Positions 39,633 through 49,372 are shown, counted from the stretch's first letter. The stretch is DNA of 61,734 bases from Lonsdalea iberica (GCF_002111585.1 NZ_LUTP01000023.1:1-61734), one strand, 5' to 3'. The notes: generated by a model from the sequence alone, not told the origin. Made by a program: numbers and translations.

Positions 39633-42350
39633 TTATTCAGGTTCCATATCCGGCGGGGTTATCAGCGGCAGTGTGAAGTGAAACACGGCACCGCCGCCTT
39701 CGGCATTCGTCGCCCAGATCTTTCCGCCGTGAATGGCGACGATGGCCCGACAGATAGCCAGTCCCAAGCCTACACCAGGAATAGCGGACTCCTGATGCCC
39801 GCGGGAGAATTTATCGAAAATCATCTGCGCGTTGTCGGGGTCGATGCCGGGACCGTTGTCCTGTACGCGCACTTCGACGTGGCGCTCGCCGGTCGCCGCA
39901 ACATGCGGCAGAGCGGAAAGCGTGATGGCCGCCCGGTTGCCTGCATACTTGACGGCATTCTCCAAAAGGTTGATCAGCACCCGTTCTATCAGGGTGGCAT
40001 CGCAATAGACCAGCATCAGTTCTTGCGGCAGCGCCAGCGTGACGTTTGGCGCGTCTTCGCCATTTTCCAGATGGCGCAGTGCGCTGTCCGCCAGCTCCAG
40101 GAGGGACTGCCAGGCTTTGCGGGGATGGAAACCATCCGACTGGAGACGAGCCATCTCCAGCAGGTTATTGACCAGCCGCGTCGTGTTCTGGATTTGCCGT
40201 CCGATCTGACCGGCCTGCGAAGCATAAGGGGACGCCTGTGCGCTCAGATTACGCGTTAGAATTTCCGCCTGGCCGGACAGCACCGTCAACGGCGTTCTCA
40301 GATCGTGGGACAGCGCGGAAAGCAGCGAGTTGCGCAGTTGCTCGCGCTCGGTGTCGAGACGTGCTTTCTCGGCGCTTTTAATGAGATGCAGCCGTTCCAG
40401 CGCATTGGCGATCAAAACAGTGCAGGTCTCCAGCATGCGCTGCTGTTCGGGGATCATCAGTTGGCGCGCATGCAACGGCTCAAGCGCGATGACGCCGAAC
40501 GTCAGCTGCGGCGTCGACAGCGGCTGAATCTGGTAGGGAACGCCGGGCAGGGTACGAGTTCCGTAGCCCGCCGGCGCATGATGGTCGAAGCTCCAGCGTG
40601 CGATAGCCGGGTCGACGATAAGCGGTTCCGGCGATTGCGTTGAGACGGGCTCCAGCTCGGCCGTCGGCGAGGACGGCCTATCCGCCAGCCAGATCGCGGC
40701 GCGAGCCTGAAACGTCGAGGCAAGATAGCGACGGCTGGCGGCGGCGATATCTTCCACGGTCAGGCTGCGGTTAAGCGCGTTGGACATCTCGTACAGATGG
40801 CGCATGCGCTGTTCACGGTAGCGGGCGACGCGCGCCTGATAGCGCACGCCAGCAGTCAGGCTGCCCACGAGAATGCCGACACTGAGCATAACGATGAACG
40901 TGACCAGGTACTGTGCGTCGGCCACGGCCAGTTTGCCGCGCGGCGCGATGAAGCAGAGATCGAAGGCGATGACGTTGATCAGCGCGGCGAAAACGGAGGG
41001 CCAACGTCCGAAAAATAGCGCGACGATCGCCACGCCAAGCAGGTAAATCATCACCAGATTCACCGGTTCGAGCATGGAAAATGGAGACCACAGCGCCAGC
41101 AGCGTGATGGCGGCGCATAGGGCAATCGCCAGCGCGCCGCCATACAGCTGACGCCGCCATTTTTCGGTGAGACTTCGGTTGTCTTCCGGTTTGAGCTGGG
41201 GGGAAGAAGGCTCATCCTGCACGGAAACCACCAGCAAATCGAGATCGGGTCCCAATAGTCCCAGCTTCTCGGCGAAACGCGCCCGACGCCAGCGATTCCA
41301 TCGTCGATCCGTGTGACGCCCAATGATGATTTTGCCCAGATTATGTTCGCGTGCGTAACGGAGAATGGCGTTTGCTACGGAGGGATCGGACAAAGTGGCT
41401 GTTTCTGCTCCCAAATCCTGCGCCAGCTTCAACGCGCTCAAGATTGCCCGGCGTCGGGATTCGGGCAGTCGGTGTAACCGTGGCGTTTCCACGTATACCG
41501 CGTGCCAGACGCCGCCCAACCGCGCCGCCAGCCGGGCGGCGGTACGCACCAGTTTTTCATTCCCCGCGTCCTGACCGATGCAGAGCAGAATCGCATCGCG
41601 GGTATGCCATACGCGCTCGTCGCCCTGAAGGTCGCGCATCGCCCGTACCTGGTCGTCCACGCGGTCTGCCAGCCGACGCAGAGCCAGCTCACGCAGCGCA
41701 ACGAGATTGCCTTTGCGGAAAAAATGTTCAATGGCGCGCTCCGCCTGCTGCGGAAGATACACCTTGCCTTCCTGCAAGCGCTGGCGGAGATCGTCCGGCG
41801 GCAAATCCACCAGCACGACTTCGTCCGCATCGTCAAAGAACGGGTCGGGCAGGGTTTCGCGTACGCGAATACCGGTGATCCCGCCCACCACATCATTGAG
41901 GCTTTCCAGATGTTGTACGTTGACCGTTGTGAAAACATCGATCCCGGCTTCCAAGAGCTCCTGCACATCCTGCCAGCGTTTAGGATGACGATTCCCGCGT
42001 AGGTTACTGTGGGCCAGCTCGTCTACGAGGATCAGCGCAGGCGCCCGCGCCAGCGCGGCGTCCAGGTCAAACTCCTCATGATCGCGGCCCGCCGCGCCAA
42101 TTTTTTTTCCTGGTAGCTGCGGCAACCCGTCTAACTGTGCGAAGGTCTCCGCGCGTCCGTGGGTTTCCACCACGCCGACCAGCACATCCAGTCCCTGCTC
42201 CTTGAGGCGTCGCGCTTCTTGCAGCATTGCGTAGGTTTTCCCGACGCCCGCGCTGGCGCCGAAAAAAATTTTCAGTTTGCCCCGGGGGGAGCCTCCCAAC
42301 TGGGACAGCAACGCATCCGGGTCGGGACGACGCGGTTCCTCATGGGTCAT
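39633..42350 (-). CDS. kdpD: Sensor histidine kinase KdpD
   Basis: 905 residues (894 in E. coli). In order: KdpD N-terminal domain with a Walker A motif (FFGASAGVGKTYAML), a universal-stress-like domain, four membrane segments (about 400-500), a GAF domain, then HisKA with the phospho-His in ALSHDLRTPLTVL near residue 680, and HATPase (ENAVKYAG, DNGPGIDP, GVGLGLAICRAIV). All catalytic motifs are intact, so the kinase is probably functional. The usual upstream genes kdpFABC are missing; a 44-codon ORF takes their place and overlaps the start by one base. Confidence 0.95.
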   Translation of the reverse strand: MTHEEPRRPDPDALLSQLGGSPRGKLKIFFGASAGVGKTYAMLQEARRLKEQGLDVLVGVVETHGRAETFAQLDGLPQLPGKKIGAAGRDHEEFDLDAALARAPALILVDELAHSNLRGNRHPKRWQDVQELLEAGIDVFTTVNVQHLESLNDVVGGITGIRVRETLPDPFFDDADEVVLVDLPPDDLRQRLQEGKVYLPQQAERAIEHFFRKGNLVALRELALRRLADRVDDQVRAMRDLQGDERVWHTRDAILLCIGQDAGNEKLVRTAARLAARLGGVWHAVYVETPRLHRLPESRRRAILSALKLAQDLGAETATLSDPSVANAILRYAREHNLGKIIIGRHTDRRWNRWRRARFAEKLGLLGPDLDLLVVSVQDEPSSPQLKPEDNRSLTEKWRRQLYGGALAIALCAAITLLALWSPFSMLEPVNLVMIYLLGVAIVALFFGRWPSVFAALINVIAFDLCFIAPRGKLAVADAQYLVTFIVMLSVGILVGSLTAGVRYQARVARYREQRMRHLYEMSNALNRSLTVEDIAAASRRYLASTFQARAAIWLADRPSSPTAELEPVSTQSPEPLIVDPAIARWSFDHHAPAGYGTRTLPGVPYQIQPLSTPQLTFGVIALEPLHARQLMIPEQQRMLETCTVLIANALERLHLIKSAEKARLDTEREQLRNSLLSALSHDLRTPLTVLSGQAEILTRNLSAQASPYASQAGQIGRQIQNTTRLVNNLLEMARLQSDGFHPRKAWQSLLELADSALRHLENGEDAPNVTLALPQELMLVYCDATLIERVLINLLENAVKYAGNRAAITLSALPHVAATGERHVEVRVQDNGPGIDPDNAQMIFDKFSRGHQESAIPGVGLGLAICRAIVAIHGGKIWATNAEGGGAVFHFTLPLITPPDMEPE

Positions 42351-42484
42351 TAACGATCCTTATCGCCAAGGCGGAGTGAATCATCGGTTGGGATGTACAG
42401 TAATACATGAGCGGATGCGTTGCCGCCAGAGCTAGGCGTATCCGGGGTTTGATACAGGGTGGCAAAAGTCGGCTTTTTTATCAT
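42350..42484 (-). CDS. Possible 44-residue ORF overlapping the kdpD start
   Basis: The ORF reads from an ATG at 42484 (MIKKPTFATLYQTPDTPSS) to a TAA whose last A is the first base of the kdpD ATG. Such a TAATG junction is typical of coupled genes; in E. coli kdpC precedes kdpD with an overlapping start. The peptide does not resemble KdpC, KdpB or KdpF, and no ribosome-binding site is clear before its ATG. It may be chance, a relic left by the kdpFABC deletion, or a real leader peptide. Confidence 0.25.
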   Translation of the reverse strand: MIKKPTFATLYQTPDTPSSGGNASAHVLLYIPTDDSLRLGDKDR

Positions 42485-42650
42485 CGTCAGGCTGGTCGCT
42501 TCATCAATTTTTAGGATAAATACGGTCCGCTTTTCTGGTCGGATGAGTAGCTAACCGGGCGCAAAGGGGGTACAGTTTTAACCTGTTGCAGTGACGCGTT
42601 CATCACCTGCGGGAGTGCCTCCCGCGTATTGTATGACTCGGAGGATGGCC
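42485..42650. other. Remainder of the kdpD-ybfA spacer
   Basis: Part of a 300-base gap between kdpD and ybfA. In E. coli this position holds the whole kdpFABC operon, about 5 kb. I find no recognisable remnant of kdpA, kdpB or kdpC. The promoters for kdpDE and ybfA should lie here. Confidence 0.5.
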
Positions 42651-42851
42651 ATGTCTTACGCTTACCCGTTCCACCGTATTGTTCTGCGCCGCAGCGCGGT
42701 TGTGATTATTGGTCTGCTGGCTTTGCCGGTGATGCTGTTCCGTCGCGATCGCGCCCGTTTTTACAGTTATTTGCATCGAGTCTGGTTAAAAACCAGCGAC
42801 GAACCGGTGTGGCACATGCAGTCAGAGCACGCCGCCGGCCACTTTTATTAA
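42651..42851 (+). CDS. ybfA: YbfA family small membrane protein
   Basis: 66 residues from ATG 42651 (68 if started at 42645). I prefer 42651 because GGAGGA then has normal spacing. One membrane segment ([20 protein letters not shown]) is followed by the conserved [19 protein letters not shown] tail, as in E. coli YbfA (68 residues). The function is unknown. It is divergent from kdpD and, in E. coli, flanks kdpF, which marks where the missing operon should be. Confidence 0.88.
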   Translation: MSYAYPFHRIVLRRSAVVIIGLLALPVMLFRRDRARFYSYLHRVWLKTSDEPVWHMQSEHAAGHFY

Positions 42852-42960
42852 GCGCAGGCCCGACGGGCCGCGTTCCTCCCGCTTTATTCGCGTCTGAAAT
42901 CGTCAGGCGCGACGGCATGATTTTCCTCCTCTTTCTCATGAGTTGCCTGTAAATCCGCTA

Positions 42961-42976
42961 TGCTATTGAGATAGCA
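42961..42976. promoter_or_regulatory. Palindrome ahead of ybgA, possible operator
   Basis: TGCTAT-TGAG-ATAGCA, a perfect 6-bp inverted repeat that overlaps a TATGCT promoter-like hexamer 23 bases before the ybgA start. Its regulator is unknown. Confidence 0.3.
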
Positions 42977-42998
42977 ATTTCTTTTGATGAGGCACCTC

Positions 42999-43958
42999 AT
43001 GTCGAACTCGTTAATTCCCGTTGGCATAAGCGCCTGCCTGCTGGGAAATCAGGTCCGTTTTGATGGCGGACACAAGCGTTTTGGGTTTGCCGCGGACCAA
43101 CTCACCCCTTATTTCAGCTTTGAGCCTATATGCCCTGAGATCGCGGTCGGGCTGCCGACGCCGCGCCCAGCGCTGCGGCTAGTCAAGAATGACCAAGACG
43201 AGGTCGCGTTGCGCGCCAGCAATGGCAGCGATCTGGACGTCACCGAAAAAATGCATGCCTTTTCTGTTTGCAAGGTGCTCGAACTGAGTCATTTGTGCGG
43301 TTATATCGTCTGCGCCAAATCCCCCAGTTGTGGGATGGAGCGCGTGCGCGTGTATGACGCCGACCAGAAAAACGCGCGGCGAAGCGGCGTTGGTCTGTTT
43401 ACCGAGCAGTTGATGGCCGCCATGCCGTGGCTGCCTGTAGAAGAGAACGGCCGCCTGAACGACGCGGTGCTCCGCGAGAACTTCATCGAGCGGGTTTTCG
43501 CGCTATATGAACTAAATCAGCTGTGGCAGCAGGGGCTGACCCGCGGGCGGCTGATGGCGTTTCACAGTCGTTATAAGCTGTTGCTGCTGGCGCACTCCCA
43601 GCCGGAATATCGCACGCTGGGGCGCTTTGTCGCCACAATGGATCAGTGGCCGTCTCTGGAGGCCTTTGCTGTGGAATACCGGCTGCGCTTGATGTCGCTG
43701 CTCTCTCATCCTGCGACTCGCCGCAATCACACCAACGTGCTCATGCACGTACAGGGTTATTTCCGCAATCAACTGAATGCCTCGCAGCGGCAGGAGCTGA
43801 CTCAGCTCATCGATCGTTATCGTCAAGGCGTCCAGCCGCTACTCGCTCCCATTACGCTCCTGCGCCACTATCTGTCCGAATATCCGGACGACTATCTCGA
43901 GCAGCAGCGCTATTTCTCGCCGTATCCCGAAGCGTTGCGCTTGCGGTACGGCTACTAG
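42999..43958 (+). CDS. ybgA: YbgA family protein (DUF523 + DUF1722)
   Basis: 319 residues from MSNSLIPVGISACLLG, with GATGAGG before the ATG. The N-terminal DUF523 domain has Cys residues in GISACLLG and in CAKSPSCGMERV; the C-terminal DUF1722 part includes MDQWPSLEAFAVEYRLRLM and NVLMHVQGYF. The gene precedes phrB in many enterobacteria, which suggests a link to photolyase or DNA repair, but no activity is established. It is 22 bases from phrB. Confidence 0.92.
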   Translation: MSNSLIPVGISACLLGNQVRFDGGHKRFGFAADQLTPYFSFEPICPEIAVGLPTPRPALRLVKNDQDEVALRASNGSDLDVTEKMHAFSVCKVLELSHLCGYIVCAKSPSCGMERVRVYDADQKNARRSGVGLFTEQLMAAMPWLPVEENGRLNDAVLRENFIERVFALYELNQLWQQGLTRGRLMAFHSRYKLLLLAHSQPEYRTLGRFVATMDQWPSLEAFAVEYRLRLMSLLSHPATRRNHTNVLMHVQGYFRNQLNASQRQELTQLIDRYRQGVQPLLAPITLLRHYLSEYPDDYLEQQRYFSPYPEALRLRYGY

Positions 43959-43980
43959 TTTGTTGTCACAAGGACTCGCT

Positions 43981-45405
43981 ATGGCTACGCACTTGGTCTG
44001 GTTTCGCCACGATCTACGCATGAGCGATAATCTCGCGCTCAATGCTGCCTGTCAGGATAAAAAAGCCCGTGTAATTGGGCTATTCATCGCCACGCCCCGG
44101 CAGTGGGCTAACCATGATATGTCCGAGCGTCAGGCTGCCTTGATGTTCGATAACCTGCAGCGGCTGCAGCAGTCTCTGCACGATAAAGGCATCCCGCTTT
44201 TTTATCAGCAGTGCGGCGACTTTAAAGACAGCGTTAATGCATTGGTCGAGTTTTGCCAGCGCGAACAGGTCACGAACCTGTTCTATAACTATCAGTACGA
44301 GCTGAATGAACGCCAGCGTGACCGACAAATGGAGCAGGCGCTGGATGGAAAGGTCGTCTGTCAGGGCTTTGATGACAGCCTACTGTTGCCGCCCGGCAGC
44401 GTCATGACGGGCGACGGCAAGATGTATCGCGTTTTCACGCCGTTCAGCAAAGCGTTCGTCAAACGACTTCAACAGAGCGAAACCGTCTGCGTGCCAGCCC
44501 CCGCTTCGCGCGGCAAGATGACGGAGGATGTCCCGCCGGTGAAGCCGTTCGACTATCCGTCAATCTCCGTTTCCGACGATTTTCCGGCTGGCGAAGCGGC
44601 AGCTCAGCAGCGGCTGCGTCAGTTCTGTCGCCAGAAAGTTGACGGCTACGCCTCCCAGCGCGACCTTCCCGCCGCGCCCGGCACCAGCCAGCTGTCCCCT
44701 TATCTGGCGCTCGGCGTCATTTCGCCGCGGCAGTGTCTCGAAGGGCTGCTCGCGGAGTATCCCGAGGCGCTGAACCAGCCCGAAAGCGGCGCTTTTGTCT
44801 GGTTTAATGAGTTGGTCTGGCGAGAGTTTTACCGCCATCTGATGGTCTTCAGCCCGGAGCTGTGTCGCCATCAGCCCTTCATTCCCTGGACGAAGCAGAT
44901 TGAGTGGCGGGACGATCCTAAAGGGCTTAAGGCCTGGCAGGAAGGCCGCACCGGCTTTCCCATTGTGGATGCGGGTATGCGACAGCTTAACCACACGGGC
45001 TGGATGCATAACCGGCTGCGCATGATCTGCGCCAGCTTCCTTATCAAGGATCTGCTGATTGACTGGCACGAGGGCGAGCGGTATTTCATGAGCCGACTGG
45101 TGGATGGCGATCTGGCCGCCAACAATGGCGGCTGGCAGTGGGCCGCGTCGACCGGGACTGACTCTGCGCCATACTTCCGCATCTTCAACCCGACCACGCA
45201 AGGGGAGCGCTTCGACCCGGACGGCGACTTTATCCGGCGCTGGGTGCCGGAGCTATCTAAGGTGGCCGGCAAAGCGATTCATCATCCTCTGCGTTGGGCG
45301 GAGCAGCAGGGGCAAAAGCTCGACTACCCGGCGCCGATCGTCGACCATAAACAGGCGAGAACCCGCACGTTGGCGGCGTTCGAGGCCGCAAAGAACAAAC
45401 AATAA
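43981..45405 (+). CDS. phrB: Deoxyribodipyrimidine photolyase PhrB
   Basis: 474 residues from MATHLVWFRHDLRMSDNLAL (472 in E. coli). The N-terminal alpha/beta domain binds the antenna cofactor. The C-terminal FAD domain contains FVWFNELVWREFYRHLM, the TGFPIVDAGMRQL signature and the GDLAANNGGWQWAASTG block. It repairs cyclobutane pyrimidine dimers using light. It follows ybgA on the same strand and ybgI begins 23 bases later. Confidence 0.96.
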   Translation: MATHLVWFRHDLRMSDNLALNAACQDKKARVIGLFIATPRQWANHDMSERQAALMFDNLQRLQQSLHDKGIPLFYQQCGDFKDSVNALVEFCQREQVTNLFYNYQYELNERQRDRQMEQALDGKVVCQGFDDSLLLPPGSVMTGDGKMYRVFTPFSKAFVKRLQQSETVCVPAPASRGKMTEDVPPVKPFDYPSISVSDDFPAGEAAAQQRLRQFCRQKVDGYASQRDLPAAPGTSQLSPYLALGVISPRQCLEGLLAEYPEALNQPESGAFVWFNELVWREFYRHLMVFSPELCRHQPFIPWTKQIEWRDDPKGLKAWQEGRTGFPIVDAGMRQLNHTGWMHNRLRMICASFLIKDLLIDWHEGERYFMSRLVDGDLAANNGGWQWAASTGTDSAPYFRIFNPTTQGERFDPDGDFIRRWVPELSKVAGKAIHHPLRWAEQQGQKLDYPAPIVDHKQARTRTLAAFEAAKNKQ

Positions 45406-45428
45406 TTTATCAGGGAGCCGTTGTACCT

Positions 45429-46172
45429 ATGCGTAATACCGAACTGGAAACCGTTATTGACCAATTTCTGAATGTGTCCGCTTTTTCCGACTATGCCCCG
45501 AATGGGCTGCAGGTCGAAGGTCGTCGCGATGTGAAACGCATCGTCACCGGGGTAACGGCCTGTCAGGCGTTGCTGGATGCCGCCGTGGCGCAGCAGGCTG
45601 ATGCGGTGCTGGTGCATCACGGTTACTTCTGGAAAAGCGAACCAGCGGTTATTCGCGGAATGAAACGTCGGCGTCTGAAAACGCTATTGGCTAACGACAT
45701 CAATCTGTACGGCTATCATCTGCCGCTGGACGCGCACCCTGAGATCGGCAACAACGCCTGTCTGGCGGATATGCTGAACATCACGACGCTGGGCGAGATC
45801 GAATCGCTGCTGCCTTATGGCGAGCTGCGGCAGCCGCAGAGCGGCGATGAGTTGCGCCATCAGTTGGAAGAGGCGTTAGGACGCTCGGTGCTGCACTGCG
45901 GCGATCATGCTCCGGCGATGATCAAGCGCGTGGCCTGGTGTACCGGCGGCGGGCAGGGATTTATCGATCAGGCCGCCGACTTCGGCGTGGATGCCTTCAT
46001 TACCGGCGAAGTATCCGAAAAGACAGTGCATACCGCACGGGAAATGGGACTTCACTTTTATGCGGCCGGGCATCACGCCACGGAGCGAGCGGGGATCCGC
46101 GCGCTGGGCGAATGGCTGGCGGCGCAGCATGGCTTTGACGTGACCTTTATCGACATTCCCAATCCGGCCTAA
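45429..46172 (+). CDS. ybgI: Nif3-like dinuclear metal protein YbgI
   Basis: 247 residues, as in E. coli. The metal-binding motifs HHGYFWK near residue 63 and AGHHATERAGIRAL near residue 217 are intact. Nif3 family proteins form hexameric rings with a dinuclear metal site and are thought to act as a hydrolase or metal chaperone; the role is not settled. The usual neighbours, pxpBCA, follow. Confidence 0.94.
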   Translation: MRNTELETVIDQFLNVSAFSDYAPNGLQVEGRRDVKRIVTGVTACQALLDAAVAQQADAVLVHHGYFWKSEPAVIRGMKRRRLKTLLANDINLYGYHLPLDAHPEIGNNACLADMLNITTLGEIESLLPYGELRQPQSGDELRHQLEEALGRSVLHCGDHAPAMIKRVAWCTGGGQGFIDQAADFGVDAFITGEVSEKTVHTAREMGLHFYAAGHHATERAGIRALGEWLAAQHGFDVTFIDIPNPA

Positions 46173-46248
46173 TTGACCGTCATCGCTGGGGATGAAACTG
46201 GACGACGGTGATGCCGCGTCGCAGCGGAGGTTTTCACGGGAGGTGAGG

Positions 46249-46904
46249 ATGCAACAGGTTCGCTGTTATCTGATGGGAGAGAGTGCGGCAGTGCTTGAGC
46301 TGGCGCGCCGGCGGCGCTGCACAGTCAGCAACGTATCTGGGCGCTCGCGGAGCGTTTGCGCGGTGAAAGCGGGGTAGAAGAGGTCATTCCCGGAATGAAC
46401 AATCTGACCGTCATTCTGGCCCAGCCGGTATTCGCGCCGACGGCGGTGTTAGCCCAGCTTCGCCATGCCTGGGATGAGATCTCCGCGAAGCCTCAGGCTT
46501 CACGGGACGTCGATATTCCGGTGATCTACGGCGGGGCGCATGGGCCGGATTTAGCGCATGTCGCGGCGCACTGCGGCATGACGCCGCGTCAGGTCGTCGA
46601 GTGCCATGCCGCCACGCGCTATGTCGTTTATTTCATCGGCTTTCAGCCCGGCTTCGCCTATCTGGGCGATCTGGATGCGCGGCTGCATACCCCGCGACGC
46701 GCAGACCCCCGTTTGAAGGTGCCTGCTGGATCCGTCGGCATCGGCGGCCATCAGACCGGTATTTATCCTCTATCGACTCCCGGCGGTTGGCAACTGATAG
46801 GGCGCACAGCGCTTTCGCTGTTCACGCCCGACTCGACTCCGCCGACGCTGTTGCGTCCGGGCGATCGGGTTCGCTTTGTTCCACAGCGGGAGGGACTATG
46901 CTGA
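46249..46904 (+). pseudogene. pxpB: 5-oxoprolinase subunit B, frameshifted
   Basis: The start ATG at 46249 has a strong ribosome-binding site (GGAGGTGAGG). The first 18 codons read [18 protein letters not shown] as in PxpB. Near 46304-46312 the frame slips: the family continues with something like [16 protein letters not shown], which is found in the next frame and runs open to 46904. One missing base in the GC-rich stretch GGCGCGCCGGCGGCGC explains it. The rest ([31 protein letters not shown]) is intact. PxpB forms the carboxyltransferase-like half of 5-oxoprolinase with PxpC. Its stop overlaps the pxpC start as usual. Confidence 0.85.
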
Positions 46905-47826
46905 ATATTATTCGGGCGGTTTGCAAACCACGGTTCAGGACCTGGGCCGCTTTGGCCATCGCCAGTTTGGCATTGGTCAATGCGGGGCTTTGGATGTGCC
47001 CGCGCTGAGCATCGCCAACCTGCTGGTAGGGAATGAGGCCGGTACAGCCGCTCTGGAAATCACGCTCGGCCAGTTTACGGCCAAATTCACCCGCCGCAGC
47101 TGGATAGCGCTGAGCGGGGCGGACGCGCACGCGGAGCTGGACGGTCAAACGTTGTGGACCGGATGGCGCTATCCGGTCGAGCCGGGACAGACGCTGCACC
47201 TGGGCATGCCGAGACACGGCATGCGCAGCTATCTGGCGATTTCCGGCGGCATCGACGTGCCGGAAGTGTTGGGGTCGCGGAGCACCGATCTTAAAGCCGC
47301 CTTCGGTGGATTGTCGGGACGTCCGCTGGCGGATGGCGATAGCCTGCCACTAGGCGCTCCGCTACGGCAGCCAAGCCAGTCAATCGGCGTAAAACAGCTC
47401 CTGTTTCACAATCGGGTTCGGGTTTTAACCGGGCCGGAGTATCAGGAATTCAGCGAAGTCGCGCATGACGAGTTCTGGCGTAGCGGCTGGCAGTTGAGCT
47501 CCCAGAGCAACCGAATGGGATATCGGCTGCAAGGGCCAGAGCTGGTGCGCGTTTCCCACCGCGAGATATTGTCTCACGGCGTATTACCGGGTGTGATTCA
47601 GGTGCCGCACAACGGCAAACCGATCGTCCTGATGGCGGATGCTCAGACGACCGGCGGCTATCCATGCATCGCCAGCGTGATCGCCGCCGATCTTTATCAT
47701 CTGGCCCAGATCCGTCTGGGCGAGTCGGTGCATTTCGTTCACTGCTCGCTGCCCGAGGCTCGGCAGGCATGGCTGACTCAACGGCGTTATCTGGAACAAC
47801 TGGCTTGGAGGCTACATGGTGATTGA
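46898..47826 (+). pseudogene. pxpC: 5-oxoprolinase subunit C, frameshifted near the start
   Basis: The expected start ATG at 46898 reads MLNIIRA and then leaves frame; the family continues GLQTTVQDLGRFGHRQFG, found one frame over. A missing G in the GG at 46918-46919 (GGGCGGTTTGC instead of GGGCGGGTTTGC) explains it. From there the frame is open to 47826 (about 300 residues, ending [11 protein letters not shown]) and includes VLTGPEYQEF and WQLSSQSNRMGYRLQGPEL. A TTG at 46876 in the open frame could give a 316-residue protein lacking the first residues, but with no clear ribosome-binding site. It overlaps pxpA by 11 bases. Confidence 0.85.
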
Positions 47827-48553
47827 CTTGAACGCGGATCTGGGAGAAGGCGGGAAACATGACGAGGCGCTGCTGCGGTTGATTAGCTCCGCCAACATCG
47901 CCTGCGGCTTTCATGCCGGCGATGCGCAGACGATGCGCCGTTCGGTGCGTTCGGCCATCAAATATGGCGTTACCATCGGCGCGCATCCGGGCTATCCCGA
48001 CCGGGAACATTTCGGCCGCCGGGCGTTGCAGCTTTCGCCCGATGCGGTCTTTGCTCAGGTGGTTTATCAGGTCGGTGCGCTGGCGGCGTTAGTTAAAGCG
48101 GAGGGGGCGCGGATGTTCCACGTAAAGCCCCACGGCATGCTCTACAATCAGGCCGCCAAAGATCCGCAACTGGCGGACGCGATCGCCAGCGCGGTCAAAG
48201 TGGTCGATCCCTTGCTGCATCTGGTCGGTCTGGCGGGGAGCGAGCTGATTGAGGCCGGAAAACGACAGGGGCTGAAGACGCGCGAAGAAGTGTTCGCCGA
48301 TCGTAGCTATCAGGCCGACGGCACGCTGGTGCCGCGCGATCAGGTCAGCGCGCTGATCACCAGCGATGAACTAGCGCTGGCGCAAACGCTGGAAATGATC
48401 CAGCGTCAGCGGGTCCGCGCCACCGACGGCAGTTGGGTTCCGGTAAAGGCCGATACGGTGTGCCTGCACGGCGACGGCGACCACGCGTTGCAGTTCGCCA
48501 GCAAGCTGCATCACAGTTTTGCGCAGTACGGCATTCATATCGCCGCCTGCTGA
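47816..48553 (+). CDS. pxpA: 5-oxoprolinase subunit A (LamB/YcsF family)
   Basis: 245 residues, intact (244 in E. coli). [20 protein letters not shown] and [18 protein letters not shown] are the family signatures; [13 protein letters not shown] follows. PxpA with PxpB and PxpC cleaves 5-oxoproline to glutamate using ATP. With B and C broken, it may have no working partner. The start overlaps the pxpC end, which would normally couple translation. Confidence 0.95.
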   Translation: MVIDLNADLGEGGKHDEALLRLISSANIACGFHAGDAQTMRRSVRSAIKYGVTIGAHPGYPDREHFGRRALQLSPDAVFAQVVYQVGALAALVKAEGARMFHVKPHGMLYNQAAKDPQLADAIASAVKVVDPLLHLVGLAGSELIEAGKRQGLKTREEVFADRSYQADGTLVPRDQVSALITSDELALAQTLEMIQRQRVRATDGSWVPVKADTVCLHGDGDHALQFASKLHHSFAQYGIHIAAC

Positions 48554-48580
48554 AGAAATACCGTTAACGGGAGCGGGGTT

Positions 48581-49372
48581 ATGCCGGAAGGCCCTGAAAT
48601 TCGTCGCGCGGCCGATGCGTTGTCGGCGGCTATCGTCGGGAAAACGCTGACCGCCGCCTGGTTCGCGTTTCCCGCATTGAAAATCTACCAACAACGACTG
48701 ACGGGCGCGCAGGTGACGCAGATTGTGACCCGCGGCAAGGCCCTGCTGACCTATTTTTCCAACGATTTAGTGCTATACAGCCACAATCAGCTGTACGGCG
48801 TTTGGCGCGTGGGGTTGCCTGAAACGTTGCCCGAGACCAAACGCGACCTGCGCGTTCGCCTGACGGCATCAGACACCGCCGTGTCTCTGTACAGCGCTTC
48901 CGATATCGACATGCTGACGATGGACCAACTGGTCACGCACCCTTTCTTGCAACGCATTGGCCCGGATGTGCTGAATGAGACGGTGACGGCTGAACAAGTG
49001 CAAGCGCGACTGCTGCTGCCTCGTTTTCGTCGTCGCCAGTTCAGCGGCCTATTGCTGGATCAGGCTTTTCTGGCCGGATTGGGCAACTACCTTCGAGCGG
49101 AGATTTTGTGGCAGGCCGCGTTGGCGCCCCAGCACCGCGCCGCGGACTTATCGCCGGAGCAATTGGCGGCGCTGAGTCAGGCCTTGCTGGACATTCCTCG
49201 TTTATCTTATCGGACTCGCGGCGAAGGGAGCGAGCGACGGCATCACGGCGCTGTGTTCCGCTTTCGCGTTTTCCATCGCGCGGGTAAACCCTGCGAGCGC
49301 TGCGGTCACCCCATTGAGCGCACCGTGCTATCGTCGCGCCCGTTTTATGGCTGTCCACACTGTCAGCGTTAG
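48581..49372 (+). CDS. nei: Endonuclease VIII
   Basis: 263 residues. The N-terminus [14 protein letters not shown] supplies the catalytic Pro2 and Glu3 after Met removal. The C-terminal zinc finger is [20 protein letters not shown] plus CPHC. The helix-two-turn-helix region contains [17 protein letters not shown]. It excises oxidised pyrimidines and cleaves the strand. It follows pxpA by 27 bases, as in E. coli. Confidence 0.96.
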   Translation: MPEGPEIRRAADALSAAIVGKTLTAAWFAFPALKIYQQRLTGAQVTQIVTRGKALLTYFSNDLVLYSHNQLYGVWRVGLPETLPETKRDLRVRLTASDTAVSLYSASDIDMLTMDQLVTHPFLQRIGPDVLNETVTAEQVQARLLLPRFRRRQFSGLLLDQAFLAGLGNYLRAEILWQAALAPQHRAADLSPEQLAALSQALLDIPRLSYRTRGEGSERRHHGAVFRFRVFHRAGKPCERCGHPIERTVLSSRPFYGCPHCQR

